Assembly (NCBI GenBank): GCA_019057775.1
Contig: JAHLWT010000298.1
Location: forward strand, 1-19,037
Origin: Promethearchaeota archaeon
GTDB taxonomy: Archaea; Asgardarchaeota; Lokiarchaeia; Sigynarchaeales; SOKP01
Direction: 5' to 3'
DNA length: 19,037 bases
Shown here piece after piece: positions 1-7,951 of the stretch (the first letter of the stretch is position 1; each line of letters begins with the position of its first letter). The notes under the pieces are model-generated. The model was not told where the DNA came from. It searched no databases and saw only the letters and a program-made list of their open reading frames with translations. Made by a program: the position numbers and the translations under genes.

Positions 1-126
1 ATCGCAACAGCAATACCCGGAGCAGAATTATTGATTTTGGATGGAATGGGGCATAGTTTTCCTCGTGAAGTCATACCACGTATTGTAAACGCATTAGTTG
101 CGAATAGCAACAAGAATGGTAATTAG
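1..126 (+). CDS. alpha/beta-fold hydrolase, C-terminal fragment
   Basis: This is the last 41 codons of a gene that begins before the window, ending in TAG at 124-126. The peptide reads from IATAIPGAELLILDGMGHSF to a final helix (PREVIPRIVNAL). A strand carrying 'PGAELLILDGMGH' followed by a helix is the usual C-terminal end of alpha/beta hydrolases, and the histidine of GMGH (residue 18 of the fragment) is where the catalytic-triad histidine sits in that family. The nucleophile and acid residues are outside the window, so substrate and exact subfamily cannot be given. It converges on the radical SAM gene on the other strand, with 84 A+T-rich bases between the two stops. Confidence 0.7.
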   Translation: MATAIPGAELLILDGMGHSFPREVIPRIVNALVANSNKNGN

Positions 127-210
127 TCATAAACAATTTTTTATAAATTTTCGACTAGGTTGAAATGAACATTTCTTTATCAAATTCAAATTTACTTGAG
201 TCTAAAACCA

Positions 211-1119
211 TTACATTTGAGTTAAATTCTTCCTTGTCATGTTCTGAATTTTAGGATCATTGATATATGAATCTAAGGTTTTGATGAACATTTCTCTATC
301 AATCTTAATATTTTCCGATTCGATGGAACAATAGTTTGAAACATGATCATTAAAAACTTGAGAAGTGACATTTTCTCCCAAATTTGCGATTATATCCCTC
401 TCTTGTTTTAGATTTTCTACAGGGCTTAATAAATTAAATTCTTCTGCCTTCCATTCATCATAGAGGGGAGTGCCTGGCATCAGGTTCAATGTCCTAAATC
501 TAAAAATAGTGGGGTTAATCTCAGTTAATACTCGAGCAGTTCCTTTGACATGGTCTTCTGAGTATTCATGTGCTCCCAAACCTAAGATGATATATAAAGA
601 CAATTTAATACCAGCATCTAAAATTCGCTTTCCTGCTTTTATCATTGATTCTGCATTTGTGCCTTTCTTCATAATCCTTAGTACTTTATCTGATCCACTT
701 TCAAGTCCCATATATACAATATCTAATCCTGCTTCTGCTAATTTTTTCAATTCTTCATCAGATTTTCTTAGGATATCTAAAGCTTTAGCGTAACAGCTGA
801 TACGAGGTACATTATTCAGCCTAATCCTTACATATTTAATAATATCTACTAAATAATCTGTAGGAGCAGAAGTAGGATTCCCTCCTGCTAAGAATACAGG
901 AAAACCATGATAATTGTATTCTGCAGCATGATCAATATCTTTTAAAACGTCTTTTAAATCACGTATGGCATAATCTTGAGTAGCTCCATACATTCCCTTA
1001 TATGTTCCACAAAACTTACATTGATTCCATGAACATCCTCCTGTGACAGCTATTAAAACAGAATATGCCTCAACAGGGGGCCTTATTATTATATGTTCCG
1101 CCGGATATTTGCCCAACAT
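211..1119 (-). CDS. radical SAM enzyme with CX4CX2C cluster motif
   Basis: A 302-residue radical S-adenosylmethionine protein of unknown substrate. The N-terminus has the RPP-x-EAYS element followed by VTGGCSWNQCKFCGTY. The three cysteines C29, C34 and C37 should bind the [4Fe-4S] cluster, with CX4CX2C spacing rather than the textbook CX3CX2C. Further on are FLAGGNP (about 76-82, the SAM-binding strand region), 'YMGLESGSD' (about 136-144) and 'LGLGAHEYSE' (about 179-188), all typical of radical SAM barrels. There is no B12 domain, SPASM domain or second cysteine cluster. It resembles the widespread uncharacterised family that begins 'RPPSEAYSLxxQVTxGCS'. A paralogue lies at 11553-12476. The start is ATG at 1119, with no clear ribosome binding site. 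The gene is divergent from the small GTPase gene. Confidence 0.85.
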   Translation of the reverse strand: MLGKYPAEHIIIRPPVEAYSVLIAVTGGCSWNQCKFCGTYKGMYGATQDYAIRDLKDVLKDIDHAAEYNYHGFPVFLAGGNPTSAPTDYLVDIIKYVRIRLNNVPRISCYAKALDILRKSDEELKKLAEAGLDIVYMGLESGSDKVLRIMKKGTNAESMIKAGKRILDAGIKLSLYIILGLGAHEYSEDHVKGTARVLTEINPTIFRFRTLNLMPGTPLYDEWKAEEFNLLSPVENLKQERDIIANLGENVTSQVFNDHVSNYCSIESENIKIDREMFIKTLDSYINDPKIQNMTRKNLTQM

Positions 1120-1364
1120 ACTAATAAATCAATCGAATTTTTGAGATTATTTTTTTACTTTTATAATTAAATTAAATTAATTAGGTTTTTAGATATTATT
1201 GTTATATTTGATAGAAAATCAAATGTATAACTATACCAGTAATTTTGAATACTTAATTACTATTCAAGCAAATTATTTAAGGTTCTCACAATTTTCTCAT
1301 ATACAATTATAGAAGAAAATCTTTAGGATTATTCAATTAACATGATGTAAAGGTATAGAAACTC

Positions 1365-1961
1365 ATGAGCTATGATCGAAAAGATATAGTTTTCAGTTTT
1401 AAAACAGTTATTTGTGGTGCGAGTTCAGTTGGTAAAACTTGTCTTTTCAATCGATATTGCTTTAATTCATTCAATTTTGATACTTCTCCCACAATTGGAT
1501 TAAATTTTCATTCTATTTATTTGAAAATTAATTTCCAAAAAGAGATAAACGATTTAAAAGAAAAATTTATCGTAAATTCCATATTTGATTTCGGTGGGCA
1601 GGAAAGATTTAAGCCTTTGATACCTAAATTTATTGAAGGAGCGAGTGGTGCTCTAATAGTGTTTAATTCAGTTAACGATTTATCATTTGAGCAGTTGGAC
1701 TTTTGGTATGATCAATTAACTGAGAATGCCGTAGATTTAGAGATTCCAATTATTCTGGTTGGGAGTAAAAGTGATTTAATAAATGAAACTCCTGAGTCAG
1801 AGATTATTAGTGATGATAGAATTCAAAAATACGTGAAACAAAAAAAACTAGATGGCTTTTATAGGACATCCGCCTTAGAAAATTATAACGTGTTAGATGT
1901 TTTCAAAGAATTAAACAATCTTATGCTAAAAAAACAACAAATTCCATATGTTGTGAAATAA
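1365..1961 (+). CDS. Ras/Rab/Arf-like small GTPase
   Basis: A 198-residue single-domain small GTPase. Visible motifs are the P-loop GASSVGKT (18-25), switch I PTIG with T43, switch II DFGGQE (75-80) with the catalytic-type Gln79, G4 VGSKSDL (132-138) and G5 TSAL (168-171). G4 has Ser134 where nearly all family members have Asn (NKxD), which could weaken or change guanine recognition. The segment between switch I and DFGGQE is about nine residues longer than in Rab proteins. The 'GGQ' form recalls Arf, while the rest is Rab-like. No cysteine lies near the C-terminus, so there is no prenylation site, and there is no N-terminal membrane helix. Such GTPases are abundant in Asgard archaea. No partner gene is recognisable nearby. 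The gene converges on the prenyl synthase with 18 bases between stops. Confidence 0.9.
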   Translation: MSYDRKDIVFSFKTVICGASSVGKTCLFNRYCFNSFNFDTSPTIGLNFHSIYLKINFQKEINDLKEKFIVNSIFDFGGQERFKPLIPKFIEGASGALIVFNSVNDLSFEQLDFWYDQLTENAVDLEIPIILVGSKSDLINETPESEIISDDRIQKYVKQKKLDGFYRTSALENYNVLDVFKELNNLMLKKQQIPYVVK

Positions 1962-1979
1962 CTCTTTAGATAATAGATA

Positions 1980-3053
1980 CTAGTATTCTCTCCCAAAAAC
2001 GAAATCTGAAAATTCATTAAAAAATACTTTTTGTTTTTTATTCAAATCAGGATATATATCTTTTAAGTAATTCTTTGATTGCTCTACCAAGTTTTTAGCT
2101 AAGTGTTCAGCAATCTTAACTGCATTGGTTTTAGCAAAGATATCTTGAACTTCTTTTATATCGTTTTTTGTTAACTTATCTTTATGAAAAATTTCATTCA
2201 AACTCCTGGATTGGGTTTCATCGGTATTTTGTACTGCCAAAATATAGACAATTTTTTTTTTCTTACTTTTAATATCGTCTTCTAAATCAAGGATGTCATC
2301 ACGAATTGCATGAGCTTGACCTATACTTAACATAGCATCACTTAAAGGTTTAATTTGATAATGAATATTTCCTTTAGCTAAGATTGCACCAATCTTAGCA
2401 GATTCTTCAAAAATTCGTGCTCGCTGATATTCAGCTATATTCAAATATTGCTCTAGAGTCATTGTAATATTATTATAAATCATATATTCTTCAATCAATT
2501 GTCCTTTCATCAAAAAGTTCATCGCTTTAGTATATTCATTAATAGCCAACAGTTTTAACTGATCTGGAAATTTAGAGGATTTCAATATGTCCAATCCTAG
2601 AAGATAGCCCTGTGTTCCACCCAAAATACTCATATCTCGTCCATACAGTCCAATAAACTCATCCTTATTAGGGATATCTACATCTTTATATACTATATTT
2701 AATTCGTTTTCTAACTGTATATGGAAAGTAGGCTTACCTCTTCTAATGCGGTCATCATCTAAAAGATCATCATGAATTAGGTGCCCACTGTGTAATAATT
2801 CAACTGCGATAGATACTTCACGAATTAGGTCTAATTGATCTTCAAGATACATAGGATTAACAATACCAGCAAAAGCTGCACTTAACAAGATAGGATGAAT
2901 CCTTTTGGCTTTTTCATTTAAAATAAATTCTTCGAGCTGATTTATGAAATCCCTAAGGAGTATATCAGTTTCGTTTTTAAGCAGAATAGTGAAATATTTA
3001 CTTAGTTCCGCATCAACAGCTTTTTTTTCAACCTCAAAGAATTTCTCAATCAT
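1980..3053 (-). CDS. isoprenyl (geranylgeranyl-type) diphosphate synthase
   Basis: A trans-isoprenyl diphosphate synthase, which condenses isopentenyl diphosphate with allylic diphosphates to make the precursors of archaeal ether lipids. The first aspartate-rich motif DDLLD lies at 95-99, followed by RRGKPT (104-109); the second, DDILD, lies at 252-256. The residue five before the first motif is Gly90, not an aromatic, which fits a product of C20 or longer rather than farnesyl diphosphate; exact length cannot be read. After the second motif the usual 'GK-T' loop is replaced by a lysine run (KSKKKK). I chose ATG at 3053 because GTGAT, complementary to the archaeal 16S 3' end, lies seven bases upstream. 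An in-frame GTG at 3065, which is part of that same GTGAT, would add four residues. The protein is 357 residues, slightly longer than most archaeal homologues. Confidence 0.88.
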   Translation of the reverse strand: MIEKFFEVEKKAVDAELSKYFTILLKNETDILLRDFINQLEEFILNEKAKRIHPILLSAAFAGIVNPMYLEDQLDLIREVSIAVELLHSGHLIHDDLLDDDRIRRGKPTFHIQLENELNIVYKDVDIPNKDEFIGLYGRDMSILGGTQGYLLGLDILKSSKFPDQLKLLAINEYTKAMNFLMKGQLIEEYMIYNNITMTLEQYLNIAEYQRARIFEESAKIGAILAKGNIHYQIKPLSDAMLSIGQAHAIRDDILDLEDDIKSKKKKIVYILAVQNTDETQSRSLNEIFHKDKLTKNDIKEVQDIFAKTNAVKIAEHLAKNLVEQSKNYLKDIYPDLNKKQKVFFNEFSDFVFGREY

Positions 3054-3186
3054 ATTTATAATCACTATATTTAAATCTTAATTTTATATCTTAATTTAAT
3101 AAATACTAAATAAAAGGAGAGTTTAAAAAATTTAATTTTATCAAATTCCAATTTTATAAATTTTAATTAGAAGGAGAATCTAAATA

Positions 3187-3699
3187 ATGAAAATTGCTGT
3201 AATATCAGACACACATGATCATAAATCTAATATTTTAAAAGCTGTTTCCATAATAAACAAAAGAGAAATAGATGGTTTAATTCATTGTGGAGACTATGTA
3301 GCACCTTTTGTTAAAAGATGGTTTGATGGGCTAAATAATTCAATAAAGGATAATTTTTATGGCGTTTTTGGTAACAATGACGGAGAACGTTTATTTTTAA
3401 AAAAAAATTTGGGACAAATTTGTGAATTTCCTACTAATGGGAATGAATTAATTTTAGAATTAGCGGGTAAAAAGATCTTTATATCACATATGCCTACACA
3501 AAAAACAATTGATGCCTTAGCTACGTCAGGGAAATTCGATATAATTCTAACAGGACATACACACTCTTTAGTTAATAAGAAATATGATAATGGTGTTTTA
3601 GTTGTAAACCCAGGTGAAGTTTGTGGTTATTTAACAGGAAGATCCACATTTGTAATTATTGATATCGATAAATTGGAAGTCAATATAATTGATATATAA
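3187..3699 (+). CDS. YfcE/MJ0936-type metallophosphoesterase
   Basis: A 170-residue calcineurin-like phosphoesterase of the small YfcE/MJ0936 group, whose members hydrolyse phosphodiesters with two divalent metals. All metal ligands are visible: D8 and H10 in SDTHDH, D36 in HCGD, N63/N64-D65 in FGNND, H101 in SHM, and H124/H126 in TGHTH. Length matches the family. The start ATG at 3187 has a good Shine-Dalgarno sequence (AAGGAGAA, about ten bases upstream). It is divergent from the prenyl synthase (about 130 bases between starts) and followed after 58 bases by the LRR gene. The physiological substrate is unknown for most family members and cannot be deduced here. Confidence 0.92.
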   Translation: MKIAVISDTHDHKSNILKAVSIINKREIDGLIHCGDYVAPFVKRWFDGLNNSIKDNFYGVFGNNDGERLFLKKNLGQICEFPTNGNELILELAGKKIFISHMPTQKTIDALATSGKFDIILTGHTHSLVNKKYDNGVLVVNPGEVCGYLTGRSTFVIIDIDKLEVNIIDI

Positions 3700-3720
3700 T
3701 AAGTTAAGATATTTTTCTAG

Positions 3721-3740
3721 ATTTATTATATTTTTAAAAA
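3721..3740 (+). promoter_or_regulatory. possible TATA box for the LRR gene
   Basis: The run ATTTATTATATTTTTAAAAA is centred about 27 bases before the ATG at 3758. No Shine-Dalgarno sequence precedes that ATG. This spacing would place transcription initiation at or next to the start codon, as in leaderless archaeal mRNAs. Such A+T runs are common here, so the call is weak. Confidence 0.3.
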
Positions 3741-3757
3741 CTCTACAATATTAATCA

Positions 3758-5185
3758 ATGTCAAGTCAAACTCCTAATAAAATTTATGAAAGTTTTAAGA
3801 ACAATATATTGGATGAAACTAGGGCTTCAGAATTGTTAATTTCATTAATTGAGAATGGATCTGATAAAAATTATAGAATCCAAGTATTATCATTGAAACT
3901 TTTAGGATTAATTGGTTCTAATAAAAATTTTGTATTCAACTTTCTTGAAAACTTGTTGATTTCAGACTTAGATGAGGATATAAGAGGAAATGCTGCAAGT
4001 TTTATCATCACCAACTTCCCGGAAAAAGCGAGAAAACCTTTATTGTGGGCATTGAAGCATGAAAAATCAAGTATAAGTTTAATCTTAATAATTAAAGCTT
4101 TAGAAAAGACTTCTATTCCTCGTTTGAAATCGTTATTAAAATTGAAAAATTATGTGAATTTTGAAGGTAATATATTTTTTCCTTCTGAAATTTATCAAAT
4201 TCTCAATCTAAATAGTAAGAATATTGATAATATAGCAGAAGTTGAAAAACTTGAGAATTTGACGAAATTAAAGAAACTTTATTTAAATTTTAACAATATA
4301 ACAGATATTAATGGTTTAGATAATCTATCTAATCTAAGATCACTACATCTTCAAGGTAATAAAATTAGTGATATCAACTCTTTAGATAATTTAAAGAAAT
4401 TAGAATTCTTGTATTTGAATAATAATGAAATTACCGAAATAAAAGGAGTAAATTATCGGTCTAATTTAAGATCTTTACAGCTATTTGATAACAAAATCTC
4501 AAAAATAAAAGGATTAGAAAAATTACATAAGCTAGAGGTTTTGAATCTACGGAACAATGAAATTAATAATATTAGCGGTTTAGAGTATTTGTTAAATTTG
4601 AAAAGATTGGATCTCAGTAATAATAGAATATTTAAAATCAAGGGATTAAAAAATCTTTCCAAATTGGAATTTTTAGATCTCAGTTATAATAAAATCAATG
4701 AAATTAAAGGATTAGATTATCTTAAAAATTTAAGATTTTTAGATTTACGGCATAATAATATAACTGAAATTAAAGGATTGGAGAAATTAAAGAACCTTCA
4801 AAATTTATATCTGGGATTCAATAGTATTAAAGAAGATTATAAAACTGGCTTTTTTAAATATCTCAAAATCCAGGATATAAAAAATACAACAAATGTTAAT
4901 GTTCCAGATTCATTGGGTGAAATTTACAGTCATAAAGAAATAGACATAGAACTACTGAATAATCAACTACAGGATTTTAAAGATATAGCTTTTACACCAA
5001 GTTCATTCAATTCAATTTCATTATTTAAACAATTGAAATCTATAACTGTGCCAATAAATTATTTTACAGATTCTTCTTGGATAGTAACATGGAAAAACAA
5101 TGAATATGAAATTTTCCGATTAAGCAGATTAGGAAAAATTATGTGGTCTCAGACCCGTAAATTTCGTAAATTAAAAAATCAATAA
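3758..5185 (+). CDS. HEAT-like plus SDS22-like leucine-rich repeat protein
   Basis: A 475-residue repeat protein with no visible catalytic motif. Residues 1-130 are helical and HEAT-repeat-like, for example 'RIQVLSLKLLGLIG' and 'DEDIRGNAASFIITNFP'. Residues about 145-360 contain ten leucine-rich repeats, mostly of exactly 22 residues, with the pattern LxxLxLxxNxIxxIxGLxxL, close to eukaryotic SDS22/protein phosphatase 1 regulatory-type repeats. Residues 361-475 form an unrecognised C-terminal domain rich in aromatic and basic residues near its end (WIVTWKNNEYEIFRLSRLGK). There is no signal peptide or transmembrane segment, so the protein is probably cytosolic and acts as a protein-binding scaffold. 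It follows the phosphoesterase by 58 bases on the same strand and may have its own promoter. The partner is unknown. Confidence 0.88.
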   Translation: MSSQTPNKIYESFKNNILDETRASELLISLIENGSDKNYRIQVLSLKLLGLIGSNKNFVFNFLENLLISDLDEDIRGNAASFIITNFPEKARKPLLWALKHEKSSISLILIIKALEKTSIPRLKSLLKLKNYVNFEGNIFFPSEIYQILNLNSKNIDNIAEVEKLENLTKLKKLYLNFNNITDINGLDNLSNLRSLHLQGNKISDINSLDNLKKLEFLYLNNNEITEIKGVNYRSNLRSLQLFDNKISKIKGLEKLHKLEVLNLRNNEINNISGLEYLLNLKRLDLSNNRIFKIKGLKNLSKLEFLDLSYNKINEIKGLDYLKNLRFLDLRHNNITEIKGLEKLKNLQNLYLGFNSIKEDYKTGFFKYLKIQDIKNTTNVNVPDSLGEIYSHKEIDIELLNNQLQDFKDIAFTPSSFNSISLFKQLKSITVPINYFTDSSWIVTWKNNEYEIFRLSRLGKIMWSQTRKFRKLKNQ

Positions 5186-5221
5186 TAACAACTTTTCAAT
5201 ATTAGAAAAATTTTATTTTAG

Positions 5222-5251
5222 ATTATCCTAGGATAATAAAAGGCGCTTTTA
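5222..5251. terminator. tandem hairpins between convergent genes
   Basis: Between the converging stops of the LRR gene and the dehydrogenase are a perfect 16-base palindrome, ATTATCCTAGGATAAT (5222-5237), and directly beside it TAAAAG-GCG-CTTTTA (5237-5251), a six-pair stem with a three-base loop. Position and symmetry suggest a bidirectional terminator or RNA 3'-end structure. A protein-binding palindrome is the alternative. Confidence 0.45.
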
Positions 5252-5261
5252 AATTCCTAAT

Positions 5262-6524
5262 TTATACTAAATTATCAGTAAAATCAAAAACAACTTTTAT
5301 TGCATGCGAAGTTAATTTAGTAGTTAACGTATTGAATGCTTTCTGATACTCTTCTAATGGATATTTATGGGTTATTAAAATTGAGGTATCAATTCTTTTT
5401 TCAGAAAGGAATTTAAGATAAAATACAAATGCATGAGCTCTTTTATTTTCAAATTCTTCAATAGAAAACGCATTTGAACCAATAATTTCCAGTTCTTTAA
5501 AGTAGTGGGGTGTGTTTTCAAATCTTTTAGGAGTACTCACGCCAAGAAAAACTAGCCTCCCTTGTGTTGTTAACACCCTTATACCAATTTCAAAAGTTTC
5601 GGCTGAAGCTATGGTATCAATTACTCCATCTACGCCATCCATAGACCATTTCAATCCTTTATCTGGAGTATAGAGTTCTATATCCATATAATCTGCGATT
5701 TCTTCTACTAATTTTTCACCAGTAGTCATAAATACATGATCAGCTCCTAAGCGCAACGCCATTTTCTTTTGAAATTCATACCTACCAATCGCGATTACAT
5801 GATCGAGTTTAAAAATGTCCTTTAAGCACATCACCGTCAATAATCCTATGACGCCTATTCCAAAAACTAATATAGTAGAGTTAATATTTGGCTCCAAATT
5901 AAGAATAGAATGGAACGCTACAGAGAAAGGGTCTGCTAAAACAGCTTGTTCATTAGTTACCTCTGGAGGAATTATAAAACACTGAGTTTTGTGGACAGCG
6001 ATATGTGATGCAAAGCCACCAAATCCTGTAGTTACTCCTAAATGCATACCTATGGGTAAAGTTCCATTTTTGAAATTTTGACAATGCTTATAATCCCCTT
6101 GTTGACATCTAAAACATTTAGGGATGATTCCACGAGCTTCACAAGGAAACCATGGGCTGATTGCGATTCTATCACCAACTTTTAGATTTTTAACTTCCAT
6201 TCCAACTTGATGAACTATGCCTACGGGTTCATGGCCCATGATATGTGGAAAACTTATGAATGTTTGCAAAGGATTATCGCGTGCTCCATTCAATGTAAGT
6301 TCTTTTAAATCACTTCCACATATCCCAGAGTAAATTGTCTTTATAATCACCCAGTCCTCTCCTACAAGTGAAGGTATAGGAACTTGCTTCAGGCTAACAG
6401 GACCACCTTCTTTCCAGTACCCCGAAATTTTTCTTTTTCCCCGGATATAACTTTTTATTAATTTTTTCAGCTTCAACTCGAAGATTAATGCCGACATGTT
6501 GCTAATTAAGCCTGTCTTACTCAC
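5262..6524 (-). CDS. zinc-dependent medium-chain dehydrogenase (paralogue 1)
   Basis: An MDR-family alcohol/polyol dehydrogenase of about 420 residues, longer than the usual 340-370. Catalytic zinc ligands are C69 in GICGSD and H98-E99 in GHEPVG. A structural zinc lobe has C128, C137, C140 and C148, spaced CX8CX2CX7C rather than CX2CX2CX7C. The dinucleotide-binding glycines are GIGVIG (222-227). Numbering is from GTG at 6524, chosen because GGAGGGG (6539-6533) lies eight bases upstream. ATG at 6497 aligns better with the neighbouring paralogue and is a real alternative; GTG at 6533 lies inside the Shine-Dalgarno and is unlikely. It starts two bases after the stop of the upstream dehydrogenase, so the two are probably one operon. 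Substrate is unknown; the family includes sorbitol, threonine and alcohol dehydrogenases. Confidence 0.88.
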   Translation of the reverse strand: MSKTGLISNMSALIFELKLKKLIKSYIRGKRKISGYWKEGGPVSLKQVPIPSLVGEDWVIIKTIYSGICGSDLKELTLNGARDNPLQTFISFPHIMGHEPVGIVHQVGMEVKNLKVGDRIAISPWFPCEARGIIPKCFRCQQGDYKHCQNFKNGTLPIGMHLGVTTGFGGFASHIAVHKTQCFIIPPEVTNEQAVLADPFSVAFHSILNLEPNINSTILVFGIGVIGLLTVMCLKDIFKLDHVIAIGRYEFQKKMALRLGADHVFMTTGEKLVEEIADYMDIELYTPDKGLKWSMDGVDGVIDTIASAETFEIGIRVLTTQGRLVFLGVSTPKRFENTPHYFKELEIIGSNAFSIEEFENKRAHAFVFYLKFLSEKRIDTSILITHKYPLEEYQKAFNTLTTKLTSHAIKVVFDFTDNLV

Positions 6525-6526
6525 AA

Positions 6527-7804
6527 TTAACACCCCTCCATACTGTCATTAAAAGAAAAAGCTACTTTTACAGACTTGAATTTTTTTTGTGAACGAACCG
6601 TAACGAAAGCCTTCTTATATTCATCCAATTCAAATTTATGTGTAAGTATCGGGGTAGGATCTAAACGTCCTTCTTGAAGGAAACGAAAATAATGATAGTA
6701 AGAATGTTCTCGAATCCCTTCAAACTCTTCGATAGCGAATGCATTACTCCCTATAATATTTATTTCTTTAAAGTACCATGGAGTCCATTCATATCGTTTA
6801 GGGGAAGATACGCCTGTTACAACAATGGTGCCTGAGGTTTCATATTTATTATTTAAACTTCTTGATCGAGCTTTTACAATTCGGATACCCGTTTCTAATG
6901 TTTCAGGAGAAGCAACAGTATCAAATAAAAAATCAACTCCTTCGATTAGCCACGGAGTATTTTTTTTTAGATAGTAGATATCACATTGAATATAATCAGC
7001 AATCTCCTCAATCACATTGCATTTGGGAGAAGATTTAATTACCAAATCAGCACCAAATTTTTTTGCTAGTATTGCTTGATGAGAAAAACGACTTATCGCT
7101 ATCACAATCACTTCATTATAGATTTTTTTTAAAGCCAAAATTGTTAGTAATCCTAAATTTCCACAACCGTATACTGCGCATATAGAACCTGGTTTTATTT
7201 TAACTTTTAAAATTGAGTGCAGAACAACTGAGAATGGATCTGAAAGCATTGCTTGATCCCAAGTAATATCATCAGGAATGGGAATAGCCATGGATTCATG
7301 TGCAGGGAAGAATTCTGCAAATCCTCCTGTTACATCACTACTATTTCCAGTGTGTATGCCAGGAGAAAGAATTCCATTTAAGAAATTTCGACAAAGCGTA
7401 TTTTTACCTTCTTTGCAAGCCTTACAAAGAGTTTTTATTCCTCTCGGAATACAACTGAGCCATGGGTTAAGCACGATACGCTCTCCAACATTGAGATCTA
7501 CATTACTTCCAAGATTTTCAACATAACCAACTGCTTCATGTCCTAAAATTTGTGGCCATGAGATAATCGCTGTCATAGGGTTATCCCTATTACCATCGAG
7601 AAAAACCTGTTTATGGTCGCTGCCACATATTCCACAATATTTAGTTTTAACTACGAGCCACTTTTTATTCTTAACTTTGGGTTTCGGGACATCTTTTAAT
7701 CTTATAGGACCTAATTTTGTTAAATACCCTTTCTTACTAAATAAACCACTAATACGGGCAAATGCTAACCTTGAAATTTTATAATCAAATAATAAAGCTT
7801 TCAA
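6527..7804 (-). CDS. zinc-dependent medium-chain dehydrogenase (paralogue 2)
   Basis: A 425-residue MDR-family dehydrogenase, paralogous to its downstream neighbour over its full length. Catalytic zinc site: C60 and D63 in GICGSD, H89-E90 in GHEAVG. Structural zinc lobe: C118, C127, C130 and C138, with the same CX8CX2CX7C spacing as the neighbour. Nucleotide-binding motif: GCGNLG (213-218). Both proteins share an N-terminal extension of about 30 residues, the DPFSV-xx-HSIL motif, and an insertion before 'GVD-DT-AS-ET', so they arose by duplication of an already unusual form. The start is TTG at 7804; no in-frame ATG lies nearby upstream and the first residues (MKALLF) align with MSALIF in the paralogue. 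The last codons (Glu-Gly-Cys) double as the Shine-Dalgarno of the next gene. It is divergent from comD. Confidence 0.87.
   Translation of the reverse strand: MKALLFDYKISRLAFARISGLFSKKGYLTKLGPIRLKDVPKPKVKNKKWLVVKTKYCGICGSDHKQVFLDGNRDNPMTAIISWPQILGHEAVGYVENLGSNVDLNVGERIVLNPWLSCIPRGIKTLCKACKEGKNTLCRNFLNGILSPGIHTGNSSDVTGGFAEFFPAHESMAIPIPDDITWDQAMLSDPFSVVLHSILKVKIKPGSICAVYGCGNLGLLTILALKKIYNEVIVIAISRFSHQAILAKKFGADLVIKSSPKCNVIEEIADYIQCDIYYLKKNTPWLIEGVDFLFDTVASPETLETGIRIVKARSRSLNNKYETSGTIVVTGVSSPKRYEWTPWYFKEINIIGSNAFAIEEFEGIREHSYYHYFRFLQEGRLDPTPILTHKFELDEYKKAFVTVRSQKKFKSVKVAFSFNDSMEGC
6533..6539 (-). promoter_or_regulatory. Shine-Dalgarno site inside upstream coding end
   Basis: On the minus strand GGAGGGG is read both as part of the last sense codons of the upstream dehydrogenase and as a strong ribosome binding site eight bases before GTG at 6524. 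This favours coupled translation of the two paralogues and decides the start of the downstream one. Confidence 0.6.
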
Positions 7805-7904
7805 TGTAAATGATGGTCAGAGTTTTCATTTTATAATAAATTTTACTTCTCCAAATATTTAACATTTTATTCAAGAAGTTTATTGTTATGGAACAACTCG
7901 AACT

Positions 7905-7926
7905 TATTAATATATATAATTTAAAA
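7905..7926 (+). promoter_or_regulatory. possible TATA box for comD-comE
   Basis: TATTAATATATATAATTTAAAA lies 26-47 bases before the comD ATG. TATATATAA at 7911-7919 would put initiation near 7940 and give a leader of about a dozen bases. It lies in the 147-base divergent region shared with the dehydrogenase pair. The call rests on sequence and spacing only. Confidence 0.35.
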
Positions 7927-7951
7927 AGTATTTATTTCTAAATAGAAGATC

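Noticed and set aside
470..793. Open frame on the plus strand opposite the radical SAM gene
   Set aside because: It is antisense to a well-supported radical SAM protein, has no recognisable protein features and no ribosome binding site.
2252..2261. Frameshift at the T10 run within the prenyl synthase gene
   Set aside because: The frame is continuous through the run and the protein continues with a normal-looking C-terminal helix region, so no frameshift is needed.
4190..4840. Regular repeats of about 66 bases resembling a repeat array
   Set aside because: They are the coding trace of the 22-residue leucine-rich repeats, with variable third positions and no spacers. This is not CRISPR or a DNA-level satellite.
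7278..7526. Plus-strand open frame inside the second dehydrogenase
   Set aside because: It is antisense to the zinc-lobe coding region and shows no independent protein signature.
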